In this document: positions 42,655 to 53,474 of the stretch, piece after piece
Numbering within the stretch: the stretch's first letter is position 1
How the letters are laid out: every line of letters begins with the position of its first letter
DNA from: Notospermus geniculatus
Lineage: Eukaryota > Nemertea > Pilidiophora > Heteronemertea > Lineidae
Reading direction: 5' to 3'
Assembly (NCBI GenBank): GCA_002633025.1
Contig: NMRB01000167.1
Span: 406,152-470,151 of the forward strand
Length of the DNA: 64,000 nucleotides
The notes under the pieces: generated by a model
Database searches by the model: none
The model's input: only the letters and a program-made list of their open reading frames with translations
What the model was told of the DNA's origin: nothing
Position numbers and translations under genes: made by a program

Positions 42655-42870
42655 AGACGGGGGCATTAGATTGTATCACGCCGGTTTTATATCTGCCAGT
42701 GTTTCTGTGCGTGAGTGTGTCCCCATTTATTGTTTGGAAAACGCTGGCAGATAGATCGACATGTTTCTTTGTGTGTCCCCTATTGTCAAGTCGCCGCTTA
42801 TTCCGTCAGACAATAGGTGGGGAACACTCACAGATGGGGAACACTGGCAGATGTTACACCGGTACTAAAG
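42655..42870. repeat. Dispersed repeat R copy 3 with inverted ends
   Basis: CACGCCGGTTTTATATCTGCCAGTGTTT (first bases CACGCCGG) near 42678 is mirrored by ACTGGCAGATGTTACACCGGT at 42843-42864. The interior CCCCTATTGTCAAGTCGCCG and CCGTCAGACAATAG match copies 1 and 2. Confidence 0.65.
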
Positions 42871-42930
42871 GCCAGTCATGCTGTACTAGCTGCGTTGGTC
42901 CCCAAGCTTTTTGGTCCCGTTAGGCTGAGA

Positions 42931-43063
42931 ATAGGGAGTTTTCGCAAAGCCCCCGAAACGGCAAGGCGAACGCCAATCCCATTGTTCGATGCCACGAAGA
43001 GAGCACCGAACAAAAGGATAGACATTCGCGTTGGCGTTTCGGGGGCTTTGCGAAAACTCGCTG
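42931..43063. mobile_element. MITE family H copy 2
   Basis: GGGAGTTTTCGCAAAGCCCC pairs with GGGGCTTTGCGAAAACTC. AACGGCAAGGCGAACG and CGCGTTGGCGTT mirror. The inner GTTCG..TGCCACGAAGAGAGCACC differs from copy 1. Confidence 0.82.
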
Positions 43064-43067
43064 ATAC

Positions 43068-43175
43068 ATCGAGGCACACGCAACACGAACACGCATACGA
43101 ACAATGACTTCACAAAGGATTCATCCACATGAAACGTTTGTTCGCCTGCGTGTTCGTGTCGCGTGTGCCTCGGTG
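43068..43175. mobile_element. Hairpin MITE adjoining H copy 2
   Basis: ATCGAGGCACACGCAACACG..AACACGCATACGAACA pairs with GTTCGCCTGCGTGTTCGTGTCGCGTGTGCCTCGGT (outer 15-20 bases quoted in parts). It starts five bases after H ends. Confidence 0.8.
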
Positions 43176-43177
43176 TG

Positions 43178-43704
43178 TTCACAGCCTACGCGGTAAGAAA
43201 TTTTACATAAATTCTTAGTTCAAGTTGATTATCCTGAAGACATTTTAATAAGATAACCTGTGACAAAGTGATGTCCCAAAAGGTATCATCTCTTCATGAG
43301 GTTTACATCGAGGGACTTTCTTCTTGGTATCACATTACCATGTGACGCAGATGAATGCAAAATCCAGCACAGTGTGAACAATAGCTTTTGACACGATCTC
43401 CACTTTCTTGATCAGATTCCCAAAGGCCAGGCAACTACAATTGAACCTCACATCGAAAAGTAAATACGTTTTTCGGTTTTCCCGATTTTCGGCGGAAGGC
43501 ACAGGGGATCTGATACTTCCCGTGGGCGTTTCCTCTCAATCGTTGAAGATTTATAAAGAAACTCAGGTTGCCTCGTGGCGTTCCTCATTGTATTAAGAGA
43601 GTCGAGGCAAGTGAAAGAGTATGTTTTAAAGGACAAAGAGAAAACTGGCATTTAATGACTATTTACCTTGTAACAAAATTATATTCAGTTAAAGCACGAC
43701 TGTG
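43178..43704. other. No gene seen
   Basis: Small ORFs only, no repeat noticed. Confidence 0.4.
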
Positions 43705-44004
43705 TGCATTAGGTTTTGTGTCTTGCGATGGCCGACGTACCTATGACCTTTACGCAACGGCTTTATATTCGTGCTGGAAAGACGGTTCAAATCTATCTAT
43801 TTCAATGGTCTAAGTTAGTTGCCAATTAGGCATTGAGATTGTTGCTACACATAAAAGAGTGAGTTGAAGCATTTTACCTTACATATGTACCTGATGAAGT
43901 GTTAGTCACGCTATAACAGCACGTTGAACTTCTCAAGTGATGAAAGGTACTAGTATGGCGGCCATTTTTGTTTCGACATAATATCAGTCTAGCCTCGGTG
44001 TTGG
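43705..44004 (+). repeat. Dispersed repeat V copy 2
   Basis: Homologue of 26287-26577, same orientation, moderately diverged. GACGGTTCAAATCTATCTAT is conserved in both. Confidence 0.65.
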
Positions 44005-44191
44005 GTATGTACACGCTACACTATCAATTACAAATGTTGTGCAACGGAACAAACGTGGTCAAAGTTCTTCAAATTTTCCCCAAACTATTATCTACGTAGT
44101 TGCACTTTTCCGATAACTAAGACACATAATATATCAGTAAAAGGTTTCCAGGCGAGATTTCTTCACTCACTTTGTGACCACTTTTATTCAA

Positions 44192-44362
44192 TAGGAGCTG
44201 TCAGTGAGTTGACCAATAGGTGTCCATACGGCCCAATTCAATGCATAATATAGCTGACCCATTCATTCTTGATCGAACACCAATCATGTGGATTTTCCTG
44301 TGTATTGGTCCGCTGGAACTTTGCTGCCATCTTTTGGCAATACGCACGGCTGACTGCTCCTA
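44192..44362. mobile_element. MITE family A copy 3
   Basis: TAGGAGCTGTCAGTGAGTTG and GCACGGCTGACTGCTCCTA are the ends, with CAATAGGTGTC and TTTGCTGCCATCTTTTGGC inside, as in copy 1. Confidence 0.78.
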
Positions 44363-44506
44363 TAATTCAAACACTACAAATGCGAATAGCACCGTACATA
44401 TCGCCGCTGGCGACATGCTGCGGCGTGTAATTTTCTCGCTTGCGATTGGCTGTCCATTTTTAAAAGCCGATGTACATTGTAAACATCTCCACGTGTCATT
44501 TCATAA

Positions 44507-44660
44507 GCAATTCTGTGGCCCCATGCATGAACAGGATAACCCACATTTGGTGAAATTGACAAAATTGACCCTACCACATTATACTCTTTCTTATATGTAA
44601 TTATCTCCCAAGGTTTGAAAATGTGGGTTATCCTATTCATGCATGGGGCCACAGAATTGG
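44507..44660. mobile_element. Hairpin MITE
   Basis: CAATTCTGTGGCCCCATGCA pairs with TGCATGGGGCCACAGAATTG. The arms continue through TGAACAGGATAACCCACATT, 44 bp in all. Confidence 0.85.
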
Positions 44661-44733
44661 TAGTTACAATTTCGCTACATGGTGTCACTACCGGCGATTT
44701 ATAAGGGGCTTTTCGCATTCGTATTTGAATTAA

Positions 44734-44937
44734 AGGAGCACGGTATTGCCACTTTTTCTCGACAGCCGGCGCCACTGTGCCACTCTCCAACGCAGGGACC
44801 AACGACGTATTGGCGAGTTGACCCAATTTCCTCCGTACATTTTGTAATGCATTTCTGTAGTTCGTATTACTGCCGCTAGGTGGCTCCCTCTACGTCGGCA
44901 GTCAAATAACGCATTTGAGATCCAATACCGTGCTCCT
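44734..44937. mobile_element. TTAA-flanked MITE
   Basis: TTAA at 44730-44733 and 44938-44941 enclose AGGAGCACGGTATTG and CAATACCGTGCTCCT, perfect 15-bp ends. The rest of the interior does not pair. Confidence 0.85.
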
Positions 44938-44941
44938 TTAA

Positions 44942-45641
44942 TAGAACTGGTCGTGGCTGGAAACTTTTTACTGATATCTTAATTACCGAAAAAGTGTCCC
45001 TACTTAGATATATCTAGTGTAGTTCGGGGAAAATTTGATGAATTTTGACAGGTGTGACAGGAATCAGCGTCCTAGAAATGCAGATCTGCCAAACAATAGC
45101 CCGCTGTATTGTATAAGGTTATATTCGAATGGTCATGGTCTCTCTAGCCATACGTGCTAATCCCTCGCTGAACAATAAGGCCGGACTTGGATTCCAGGGG
45201 ACTTGGATTCCTTTCACACCTGGTTTGTTTTCCGTTGCACAGTGTAGTGTAAGTGTAGTGTGTACATACCCAACAGACAGTGGCCAGAGTTCGTCATGTG
45301 GCCATGAGCCCTGCTGTGACTAAAAATCTGTACGCGATTGGCTAACTTCGTACTACCCTGCTCACATACGTATAGCCTAGTTATTGCGAATGGGTTTAGA
45401 TTGGGTATTGGTGGGCGACATCTCAGATGTTAAACTGCGGTATTATCGGACTTCAATCACTTGTAATATGATCGTGTGAGCCATCCATTCCATCATTTCG
45501 CTCAGTAATGCATTTATCATCATTGTTCGCGGCAGAAGTCGCTCTTCACACTGCTTGTCGAGAATGCCGACAGATAGGAAAAATAACGACAGACAAGAGG
45601 AAAAAATGATTTATTAAATTCCTGGTCTCTCGCATCTAAAT
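44942..45641. other. No gene seen
   Basis: Small ORFs only, no hairpins noticed up to the Q element. Confidence 0.4.
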
Positions 45642-46076
45642 GCCGCCGTACACGATACATTTTTTTCGTACGCAATATTTTGTAGGAATTTATTTTACCG
45701 TGTATGACGGGAAACATCGTCCCATTTTCGTCGTATAGGAAAAAAATCCACAAATCTGTCCTATTTTTCTTGTACAATAAAATGCCATAGGAAATAATTC
45801 CTATCGTGTACGTCGTGGTAGCAGATTATTGTGCAACTGACGCTTTGTGTCCCTTTGCCCGCATGTATCATAGGTCAGTCCTACAAAAAATGTGACCCCG
45901 TGGCGGGGTCATATTTTTCGTCACACACAATAACATTTACGCTGCAAAACGTAATGTTTCCTAGGAAATAAATCGGATTGTCTACGGCGGGATGCGAAAT
46001 ATTTCCTTCCAATAAAATTGGATGAGAAATCCTACGAAATCTTTCGTAGGAAAAAAATGTATCGTGTACGGCGGCC
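45642..46076. mobile_element. TIR element Q copy 1
   Basis: GCCGCCGTACACGATACATT and AATGTATCGTGTACGGCGGC are the ends. TTTTTCGTACG../..CGTAGGAAAAA, and GTGTACG/CGTGTATG words further in, recur in copy 2. A GACCCCGTGGCGGGGTC mini-hairpin lies at about 45894. Confidence 0.8.
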
Positions 46077-46265
46077 TTAACATGTACGTGTATGTGTAAT
46101 GTACATGTACATGTACATGGGGATACGAGTGGTAGTTCCTTGTACAAAAAGCAATGTCATGCTCATAACCAGTAAATTTATTAATTGCCAAGTCGTTGGA
46201 TGCTAGAAGAATTTTAGCCTCCTAGTTTCGTAATCCGTGTTCGAACTACATGTACTAAACACCAT

Positions 46266-46817
46266 GGGCCGATTTCACAAAGGGTGTTTAAGACTTAGAC
46301 GCGTGTAACTTCGTCAAATGCATGGTGGATGTGCGTGCATTTTGTGATGTGCGTGCATGTACACGCGTCTATAGGCCGCCGTACACGATAAATTTGTTTT
46401 CCTACGAAGTATTTGGTAGGAATTTATTTTACCGTGTATGACGGGAAACATCGTCCCATTTTTGTCGTATTGGAAAAAATAAATCCACAAATATGTTCTG
46501 TCCTATTTTTCTTGTACAATAAAATGATATAGGAAATACATGTATTCCTGTCGTGTACGGCGTGATAGCAGATTATTCTACAGCTGACGGTTTTGTGCCG
46601 CTTTGTTCGCGTGTAATCGGTCAATCACAATAACATACTGTACGCTGCAACGTAATACATGTACTTCCCGGGAAATAAATGGGATCATCTACGGCGGGAT
46701 GCGAAATATTTCCTTCCAAAAAAATTGCATGAGAAATCATACGAAATATTTCGTTGGGAAAAAAATGTATCGTGTACGGCGGCCTTATGTCTTAAACACC
46801 CTTTGTGAAATCGGCCC
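46266..46817. mobile_element. GGGCC-type MITE E4 with CAT duplication, split by Q copy 2
   Basis: CAT at 46263-46265 and 46818-46820 enclose GGGCCGATTTCACAAAGGGT and ACCCTTTGTGAAATCGGCCC. TTTAAGACTTAGACGCGTG follows, as in E1 and E2. Its right half begins after Q copy 2. Confidence 0.85.
46373..46785. mobile_element. TIR element Q copy 2, nested in E4
   Basis: GGCCGCCGTACACGATAAAT and GTATCGTGTACGGCGGCC. Close homologue of 45642-46076; the order of nesting shows Q moved after E4. Confidence 0.85.
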
Positions 46818-46820
46818 CAT

Positions 46821-47384
46821 ATTTCCGTATGTATAGTAAAAATTCCGTTAACATTATCCTTCGACCTTCATGAGGATTTTTCCAGAAACCTTCCCGTACC
46901 TTACCCGGACGACGACCTTTTCATTCGGTGACAAAATTACCTGCGAATTTTGAAATGACAGGCAAATGGAACTGTCATGACAAAAGACTCCGGTAAGGTT
47001 TAGAGGCTATAACTGATGTCTGTCCCGGAGGTATCTAAGACATTCCAAAGCAACCCACGCATTTTGACAGCTTCTGAGAAAAATTGCTTTGTCATGTTGC
47101 GAAGCCAGGGTTGTGCTGTACTTTTTTGCCAACCAACTTTTGCCCGTAATTGTGGCATGTTGCTATGGAAAGACGCTCTGTTTTGCTAAGGAAAAAACGA
47201 TCCACACCGGGAATTCTCCGGCAAGCATGCTTTCAGGCAGCCATGGATACCTCCATTGGCTACGCTTCTTCGTCAGGAGTCAGTAGATGAGGAGTGTAGT
47301 CAACGATCTTGCAAAGATTTTACAAGATGCTTCGCCATATCTTGACATCGGTTAAGCCAGTCTCTTGGGCGACACGCAGACACT
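46821..47384. other. No gene seen
   Basis: No ORF above about 65 codons and no repeat noticed. Confidence 0.4.
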
Positions 47385-47448
47385 TTGGCCGCGTCCGTTT
47401 ACTTCCACCGTGCCTGCTCGTGCCTCCACGATAGCCTTCGGTTTGGTG

Positions 47449-47546
47449 ATGACGTCACCATTCGTGCTAGCTCGTGCCTGTTCCAAGTAGCCCTACCCTT
47501 CGGGGTGGGTTACTTCGGGAAGTATCCCAGAATACATCGTTCCAAG
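47449..47546 (+). promoter_or_regulatory. Possible promoter: CRE, CCCAGAAT and YY1-like motifs
   Basis: TGACGTCA (consensus CRE) at 47449-47456; TCCCAGAATACATCG at 47525-47539 resembles the CCCAGAATGCA core of ZNF143-type sites; CAAGATGGC spans the ATG at 47547, a common YY1 site layout at start codons. Motif matches only; no TSS is visible. Confidence 0.3.
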
Positions 47547-47622
47547 ATGGCAGGTAGTCTATCGCTTCAGGAATCGGTCGTAAAAATCTATTTGGATGAT
47601 GGCCGATTGGCCACAACCGGGG
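47547..47622 (+). CDS. Candidate first coding exon
   Basis: ATG at 47547 in CAAGATGGC context, 25 codons (MAGSLSLQESVVKIYLDDGR..), then a consensus donor G|GTAAGA at 47623. No downstream exon was found and the product is not recognised. It lies inside the TIR segment T, so it may be a captured fragment of a host gene, or chance. Confidence 0.25.
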
Positions 47623-47905
47623 GTAAGAACGCTCAGGGAGATGAAATGCATATCAATCAAAACCAAGGCCAACATAAAGTCTTTTTCTGCGTTCCTGCTC
47701 CATCCTCATTTGTCATCTAGGGCCTAGATGTCAATATTTTTAATTCCCGCAAAAAGCAGACGAACAGGCCGCCATGACACTTTCCCCGAAGAGCCAGCCC
47801 GAAATCGTTCGTTTACTCCCCTTCACTGCGCATGTCATTTCTTCCCTGAGAGGCAAGCACGGGGAAGCACGGTGGAAGTAAACGAACGCCGCCTTTGTGG
47901 GACAG

Positions 47906-49696
47906 CCTCTCACAGCTGTTAGCATAGTTCGTTAGTATACAAGATCTCACCCGTCCAGACCGAAGTAATCAATCAGAAGTTGGTCGTCCTGTCATTGATT
48001 GTTGGTTGGTTATGCAGCCAATGTGTCATACAGCTGTCAGAGGAAGACCGCTTGGGTAATTTCTCCTCGTCACTGTGGACCTCTTACTTATTAATTTCTG
48101 AGGTAACACCACCACCATTGACGCAGGTCAGTGAGATGATAGATGACGTTAACTTTTGTTGTTATGCCAATGACACGATGGGTCAGGGAAAAGATATCAT
48201 ACTTTTTCAAACGCGTGATCATTTTCTCTTTACTCAGGCAGAGGGATTATTACATATACCGCATGTTCACATTTGCGAGGTCACTCAACAATCTGCAAGC
48301 TCGATCTGTTGCAGTAAAGCATTTTGGTTGCTTGCAGTAAAGCATTTTGGTCTCGACCAATGGGATATGTGTTGGCCATCACTCAATATCCGGGGCGTCT
48401 CAGTGGTGACACCTATAATTCTTCATGTGATACTGGATCACTCTTTCCATTTCACGATAATGAAGGCTGATGATGAGCAAGGATTTCCAAGGAAAAAAAA
48501 TTGAAAAATATCAAATGTGAACAAAGATATTTGATATTATCGAAAACTATCAAAAAGTGAAAATAAAGTGATATTTTGCATAAGATTACACTGCTGATGA
48601 AAAACTGTCATCCCATGTGTCTCCGCCATGCCAGCTTCATCCAAGGCCCACAGCTACTAAGAAAATTTAACTTTCTCCAAAGACACCGATTTTTGACAAA
48701 ATTGGGCAATTTTAACATCAAATAACACGAAAATGATGCGCATTTTCAGCGCATTTTTTTCACAGTTGTGAATGAATTTCCGTTGTCTTCATTTTGTAAA
48801 ATCTGGTGTAGTTTTGCTCTTCAAAATTTTCAAATGGGTGATATTTTGATATTTTCATGATACATTAAAATTTTTCGAACCAACAGGCTTATTACACTTC
48901 AAAGTATCACATCCACGTTTGGGAATCAAACGTTGATGACTGACGACCAAGAAATTTGGAAAAAACCTATGTTGCAATACTTATCGCCAGTGAGTGTCAT
49001 GTAGTTTTTTAGGCCGCGAATTATGAGAAAATATCATGATATCGCTATTATTTCATGTCCAGCATTTTTTCTGGATGATCTTAATTTGTGCTCCGAGGGG
49101 TACATGTACTTTATGTACGTACATGCAGGATGCGTTTTTTACGATCATCTCGTGGGGCTTAAACAATCATAGTTCACATTCCTGTCTTATCATCTTTGAT
49201 GGTCAAAAGGCCATCATATTGTTTCATCATGTCCAATGTCTATTGGCCGCGAGGCCATTCATTCATATCGATTCAATGGACACTGACAACATGATTCAAT
49301 TACTGCTTGCTACCATACAGTAGGAGATAAATTATTTGACCCATGCCAGTTGAGTGGACAACTCTATCCCGTTGGCAAGATCAGGCATGATAACCGAACA
49401 AATCCGTAATTGTAGAAAAAGCAGCATTTTTTGTGAGTTGGCTAACGTATGACAATGGTTCAGCCATATTGATTCTCAGAATACCCGAAGGCTGATCTCG
49501 ACTAAAGCGATTTCTCGATGCAGCAAACGCGTAGGAGGAGGAGGAAATTGCTGTAGTTGAAACGGGCCTTAAGGCCAAGTTTTTGACCCGCCTTATTCCA
49601 AATGACGCTGGCAAACGTCAAATTTCTTGCAGTCGTGCCTGCGCCACGAACCGCCGGCGTGAACGCGGAAAACACCCCCTGGAATCAAAGTCCGTG
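47906..49696. other. No supported gene; one 174-codon chance-level ORF
   Basis: The plus ORF 47980-48504 contains an internal direct repeat (GCAGTAAAGCATTTTGGT twice, near 48315 and 48336) and no domain. A few ORFs of this length are expected by chance in 64 kb. Confidence 0.4.
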
Positions 49697-49938
49697 TAAG
49701 GGAGTAAGAAATAAAGTGGAAAATAAGAAGGGGGAAATTTTGGAATTTTTGGCAAATTTTTCAATTTCTCAAATTCGGAGAGAATTTTTCCATTTTGAGA
49801 AATTTTCTTAAAATGACATGACGTTTTCTCAAAATGGGAAAAAAATTTACTCCATTTGAGAAATTGAAAAATTCGCGCAAAAGTGCAAAATTTCCCACTT
49901 CTTACATGTATTTTCCACTTTTAATTCTTACTCCCTTC
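49697..49938. mobile_element. AT-rich hairpin element
   Basis: TAAGGGAGTAAGAAATAAAG mirrors TTTTAATTCTTACTCCCTTC. TGGAAAATAAGAAGGGGGAA, AAATTTTTCAATTTCTCAAA and their complements continue the stem almost to the centre (TTTTGAGAAA/TTTCTCAAAA). Confidence 0.82.
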
Positions 49939-50746
49939 GTTGCTGATTGTCATATTGGATTAAATCTTTGTAAAAGATTGTGTCGCTAACCCAGACCATA
50001 ACCGTTAACAATGCATGGGCTTTGTACTGAGGACTTCCATTCCTGGGACTTTCTCCGCTGGATCACTTGCATGAGATCGCTACGGCATGGCTACGGGGTT
50101 CTCCGCATACTGCAACAAGGCTTGCGGCTGTGCGGTTCATGGCGCCGGTCAATAATCCTTGACCACAAGGACAGTGCACGAGCGACCAGCTTTACGCTGG
50201 TGGCCCATGATCTATACATTTTGGCACCTCGAATTCTCAACTAATTTTAACGCAGTTTTCGATGATTCTATCAAAAGGCATATTTTAGTCGCTATTTTTC
50301 AGTTGTCTTCGTTATTATCAATAATGCGACATGACAGATCAATTTCACAAATTCCGTCTGGTTAGAGCGCGATGCTCACAATATGTCATTGCAAGGATCT
50401 ATTGATCATCATGCACTCTGCGCGCCCAGTAAACTCGAGACCTGTGAAAGGGGTGTCGCGTTTTGTGGGGTAATGAAATCCATAGACCTTTTAGCCTCCA
50501 GGTGATGGAAGTTCATTGGAATCCATTTGAGATTGGTCGCGTATGGCAAGGGCAGGTACAAATCTGGTGTATCGGCAAATTGGCACATATACATGTATAT
50601 TCCTACCGAAGTGAAAGGACTAACTGGAGGGATTCTTGTGATAGTTATGACATGCAACACTTTAATGGGTTGAACAGAGGGATATTGTACCAGGATAAAG
50701 TTAACTTCAGGTTAATTTAGCTGGCGTTAGCTACGAACAAGAGGGT
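49939..50746. other. No gene seen
   Basis: Short overlapping ORFs on both strands. No repeat noticed. Confidence 0.4.
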
Positions 50747-50827
50747 CTTGCCTCAGTGTAAACCGAAGTAGGAAACCTACCTTGCCTCGGTGTAAATCGA
50801 AGTAGGAAACCTCGGTGTAAACCTGCG
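50747..50827 (+). repeat. Short tandem repeat, 34-bp unit
   Basis: CTTGCCTCAGTGTAAACCGA.. then GTAGGAAACCTAC repeats as CTTGCCTCGGTGTAAATCGA..GTAGGAAAC, followed by a third partial CTCGGTGTAAAC. Confidence 0.8.
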
Positions 50828-51240
50828 TTGAAAAAATCCCCAAGCGGTGTCAGTTATAGAGCGGCGCAGTTGCTGACAATGTCTCGGTGGATGTCCAGCA
50901 ATAGATTGTCTCTTTTGCATGATCAACATCACATCCACCAATGTTCCCGATTTTAGCTGAAATTAGATTAGGCATAATATCGCAATCTTTTTATTTTTTT
51001 CCGTTGCTATGGGAACATGTCAATAAAGTACGAAAAAATAGATAAATCATGTATTTTTCTCCCCAGTAAAAGCAACGCATTTCATATACTTTCTGACCAA
51101 CTGCAACAATAGGAGGTGCTCTTCCATGCATAACTTTATTGCAATTATTATTCTTTAGATGCCAAACTCGCTCACATTCATCGAGGCTGTCCCCCAAAAA
51201 GTAGTCGTGCAGTGTTCCTTATAACCTTTGATGCATTCGA

Positions 51241-51285
51241 CATAGAAATAGAAATAGAAATAGAAGTAGAAATAGTTTATTGAAT
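51241..51285. repeat. TAGAAA microsatellite, possible LINE/SINE 3-prime tail
   Basis: Six to seven TAGAAA units followed by TAGTTTATTGAATTAAAAGG. Read on the minus strand this is an AATAAA signal and then a (TTTCTA)n tail, typical of non-LTR 3-prime ends. Confidence 0.55.
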
Positions 51286-51381
51286 TAAAAGGCACTCTAG
51301 GAGCAAAAAGTAATCACAATGTATCATACAAGATGACATGAACAAATTTCGGTAGTAAAGACAAAAGGTTTCCGGATTTAA

Positions 51382-51923
51382 AGGTTACCTGAAAGGCATT
51401 TCATCATTTTTTTTCTCTGAAAAGCGGTTCGAGTAAAAACAATTCAGTGAAAGTTGCACGAAGATTGGACCATTAATTACAGTGTTATACCAAAATAATT
51501 TAAAATTTTGTTTCTACATGACAACCAAACAACTTTGTGTCCATGGCTGTCCAGGCGGTGGGTTCATGAGGTCAAATGTGCTATCCAGAAATCCAAATAT
51601 TGCCCTCAGAATCCATATGTATTAAGGAAATAACTGCAGCACGACTGACTGAACAAGAAAAATACATCAAAACTACACCAAGCTGCCCAAGTTAAATGAG
51701 TTATTTTAATGGTTTTCATATGTTTAAAAAATCCAATGACATCAAATGTGCTGTTCTCCGCTGCCTGACATGGTTGTCAGGGTGTGTAGTCATCCTTTTT
51801 AAATTCCCGTAATTTTGGAAATGGGTGATCCAATTTTCATGCGGTTTTCAGTTTGCTGCCTGATTAATGCTCTACAGTATTACGCAGAAAACCAGAAGTG
51901 GATGAAACCCTTTCAGGTAACCT
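51382..51923. mobile_element. TTAA-flanked element, 542 bp
   Basis: TTAA at 51378-51381 and 51924-51927 enclose AGGTTACCTGAAAGG and CCTTTCAGGTAACCT, perfect 15-bp ends followed by CATTTCATC/GATGAAACC. The interior does not pair and has no ORF of interest. Confidence 0.85.
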
Positions 51924-52057
51924 TTAAGACATAATGGGCCATATTCATAAAGGGTGCTTAGACTGATCAGCGTACAAATTCTGCATTACACAGGTTAAAG
52001 GACTAGAAAAGTATTGTTCTGCCTTCTGTATGCTGCCTGATCTCTGGCATTTCCCGC

Positions 52058-52220
52058 AGGATGATCACACGCGTCTAACTTTCCTGCGTCTCAGTGTGCG
52101 AGGACAAAAGAAAGCGTTGGACAAATTCTAGACAAGCCTGCCTGATCGATTTAACTTTTCCTTTGTCCTCTTGAACTTAGACGCAGGAAAGTTGTACGCG
52201 TGTGATTATCCTGCGGGTAA
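52058..52220. mobile_element. Hairpin nested in E5
   Basis: CCGCAGGATGATCACACGCG pairs with CGCGTGTGATTATCCTGCGG. CTAACTTTCCTGCGTCT/AGACGCAGGAAAGTTG follows. Confidence 0.82.
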
Positions 52221-52257
52221 ACACCTCTGGTGAAGCACCATACAGACATGAGACTTA

Positions 52258-52376
52258 GGGCCGTATTTTAGAACATTCCTTAACATTAAGGTCCACCTTA
52301 AATCTATTGTTCTCGATGATTTTACAATAGACTTAAGGTCGACCTCAAAGTTAAGGAATGTTCTAAAATATGACCC
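52258..52376. mobile_element. GGGCC-type hairpin nested in E5
   Basis: GGGCCGTATTTTAGAACATT pairs with AATGTTCTAAAATATGACCC. The interior AAGGTCCACCTTAAATCTAT/ATAGACTTAAGGTCGACCT resembles 27240-27357. Confidence 0.82.
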
Positions 52377-53022
52377 AATGGTTTTCTAGGCCTTTAACCT
52401 GTGTAATGCAGAATTTGTACGCTGATTAGGCTAAACACCCTTTATGAATATGGCCCAATGACTTTTTGACGACTTCTTAAAAATATGCGGAGTGACTCTT
52501 CGAGAAAGAAGTACGAATATTCATGAACCGTGGAACGGGTCCGCCAGACGATGGTAATCAGAATTAACATGGTCTCATTATACGCCCAGCAACTGGTCGT
52601 ACATATAACGCTCAGAGGACCACGGGGCCGCTGTCGGTCTTTGCCTTCTCTACTTCAATAGTGGCCACCACAACCTCGTGTGAAACAAGAACCATTTATC
52701 ACTAATGAGGTTAATAAATTTGATTACCAGGCGAGATCAAAGCCAAGCTTCTAAATGACTTGAGGACCCGTTCCGCAATGCACTAACTCACAATTGGCAA
52801 ATATCACCGTCCAAGTTTAGCGACGTGGTATTTCAACGATGGTTATCATCCGTCTTGCCAAATGGATGAATCGTTAATACGTCATCGTCAATCTAAAAGA
52901 TAGAGTGATTTACAAACGGAGTTTATGATAACGGGAATAAGTAGCCACTGTATCAGATTTCAGTTGTGACTCTTATATACATGTACTTGGAAGTATTACG
53001 TGCGGGGCACGGCGATGACCAG

Positions 53023-53158
53023 TAAAGGTCTCGGGCCACTTGTGCGTTTTGCGCTGCGTGATGCGTCAAATCTTTTGTTAGGAAGCAGAACCGCGGAAAA
53101 TAACAAAAGTTTTGACGCATCACGCAGCGCAAAACGCACAAGTGGCCCGAGACCTTTA
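53023..53158. mobile_element. Hairpin Z1
   Basis: TAAAGGTCTCGGGCCACTTG pairs with CAAGTGGCCCGAGACCTTTA here read from the right end. TGCGTTTTGCGCTGCGTGAT and its complement continue the stem. First element of the 53.0-53.6 kb train. Confidence 0.82.
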
Positions 53159-53162
53159 GGCG

Positions 53163-53296
53163 TCAGGCCCGTTTCCACATGAGCGTTTCACGCTGCGTGA
53201 TGCGTCAAATCTTTTGTTATTTTCCGCCGCTCTGCTTCCAAACAATGGGCGCAGCGTCAAAACGCGGCGTAAAACGCTCATGTGGAAACGGGCTTT
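53163..53296. mobile_element. Hairpin Z2
   Basis: AGGCCCGTTTCCACATGAGC pairs with GCTCATGTGGAAACGGGCTT. It shares CGCTGCGTGATGCGTCAAAT and CTTTTGTTA with Z1. Confidence 0.8.
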
Positions 53297-53474
53297 AATC
53301 CATTCACGCGATGCCGCATCCTTTGTCCGTGACCAACGCCGTGGAAACAAACAATGCTTTCGAGCCTATAGGTTCCGATAAAATCAGGGTACAGATAGGA
53401 GGAAACTGTTTATTCCAGGCGGAAGGCAAACAAACGGCGACGCACCGCTAGATATTCGCGTGAATGGATTCTTA
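53294..53474. mobile_element. MITE family W copy 2
   Basis: AATCCATTCACGCGA and TCGCGTGAATGGATT ends, with GATGCCGCATCCTTTGTCC inside. The allelic counterpart is 54233-54428. A 53473-53566 fragment of family C follows, cut by the N. Confidence 0.78.

Larger units (their letters stand above)
47385..47901. mobile_element. TIR-bounded segment T enclosing a promoter-like region
   Basis: GTCCGTTTACTTCCACCGTG near 47394 is mirrored by CACGGTGGAAGTAAACGAAC near 47868-47887. GGCCGCG/CGCCGCC and GCTCGTGCC/GGCAAGCAC extend the arms to about 40 bp. Unlike the other elements, most of the 517-bp interior is not inverted and looks like single-copy promoter DNA. Confidence 0.6.
51936..52456. mobile_element. 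GGGCC-type MITE E5 with AAT duplication and two nested hairpins
   Basis: AAT at 51933-51935 and 52457-52459 enclose GGGCCATATTCATAAAGGGT and CCCTTTATGAATATGGCCC. GCGTACAAATTCTGCATTAC and its complement extend the arms. Hairpins at 52058-52220 and 52258-52376 are inside. Confidence 0.85.

Noticed and set aside
41912-42754. 280-codon ORF and its overlapping partners
   Set aside because: Most codons are N from the assembly gap 42174-42607; the readable ends are low-complexity and repeat R.
44374-44826. 150-codon minus-strand ORF
   Set aside because: It spans a hairpin MITE and a TTAA element; the frame is accidental.
47980-48504. 174-codon plus-strand ORF
   Set aside because: Length is within chance for six frames of 64 kb, it contains an internal direct repeat and has no domain or splice context.
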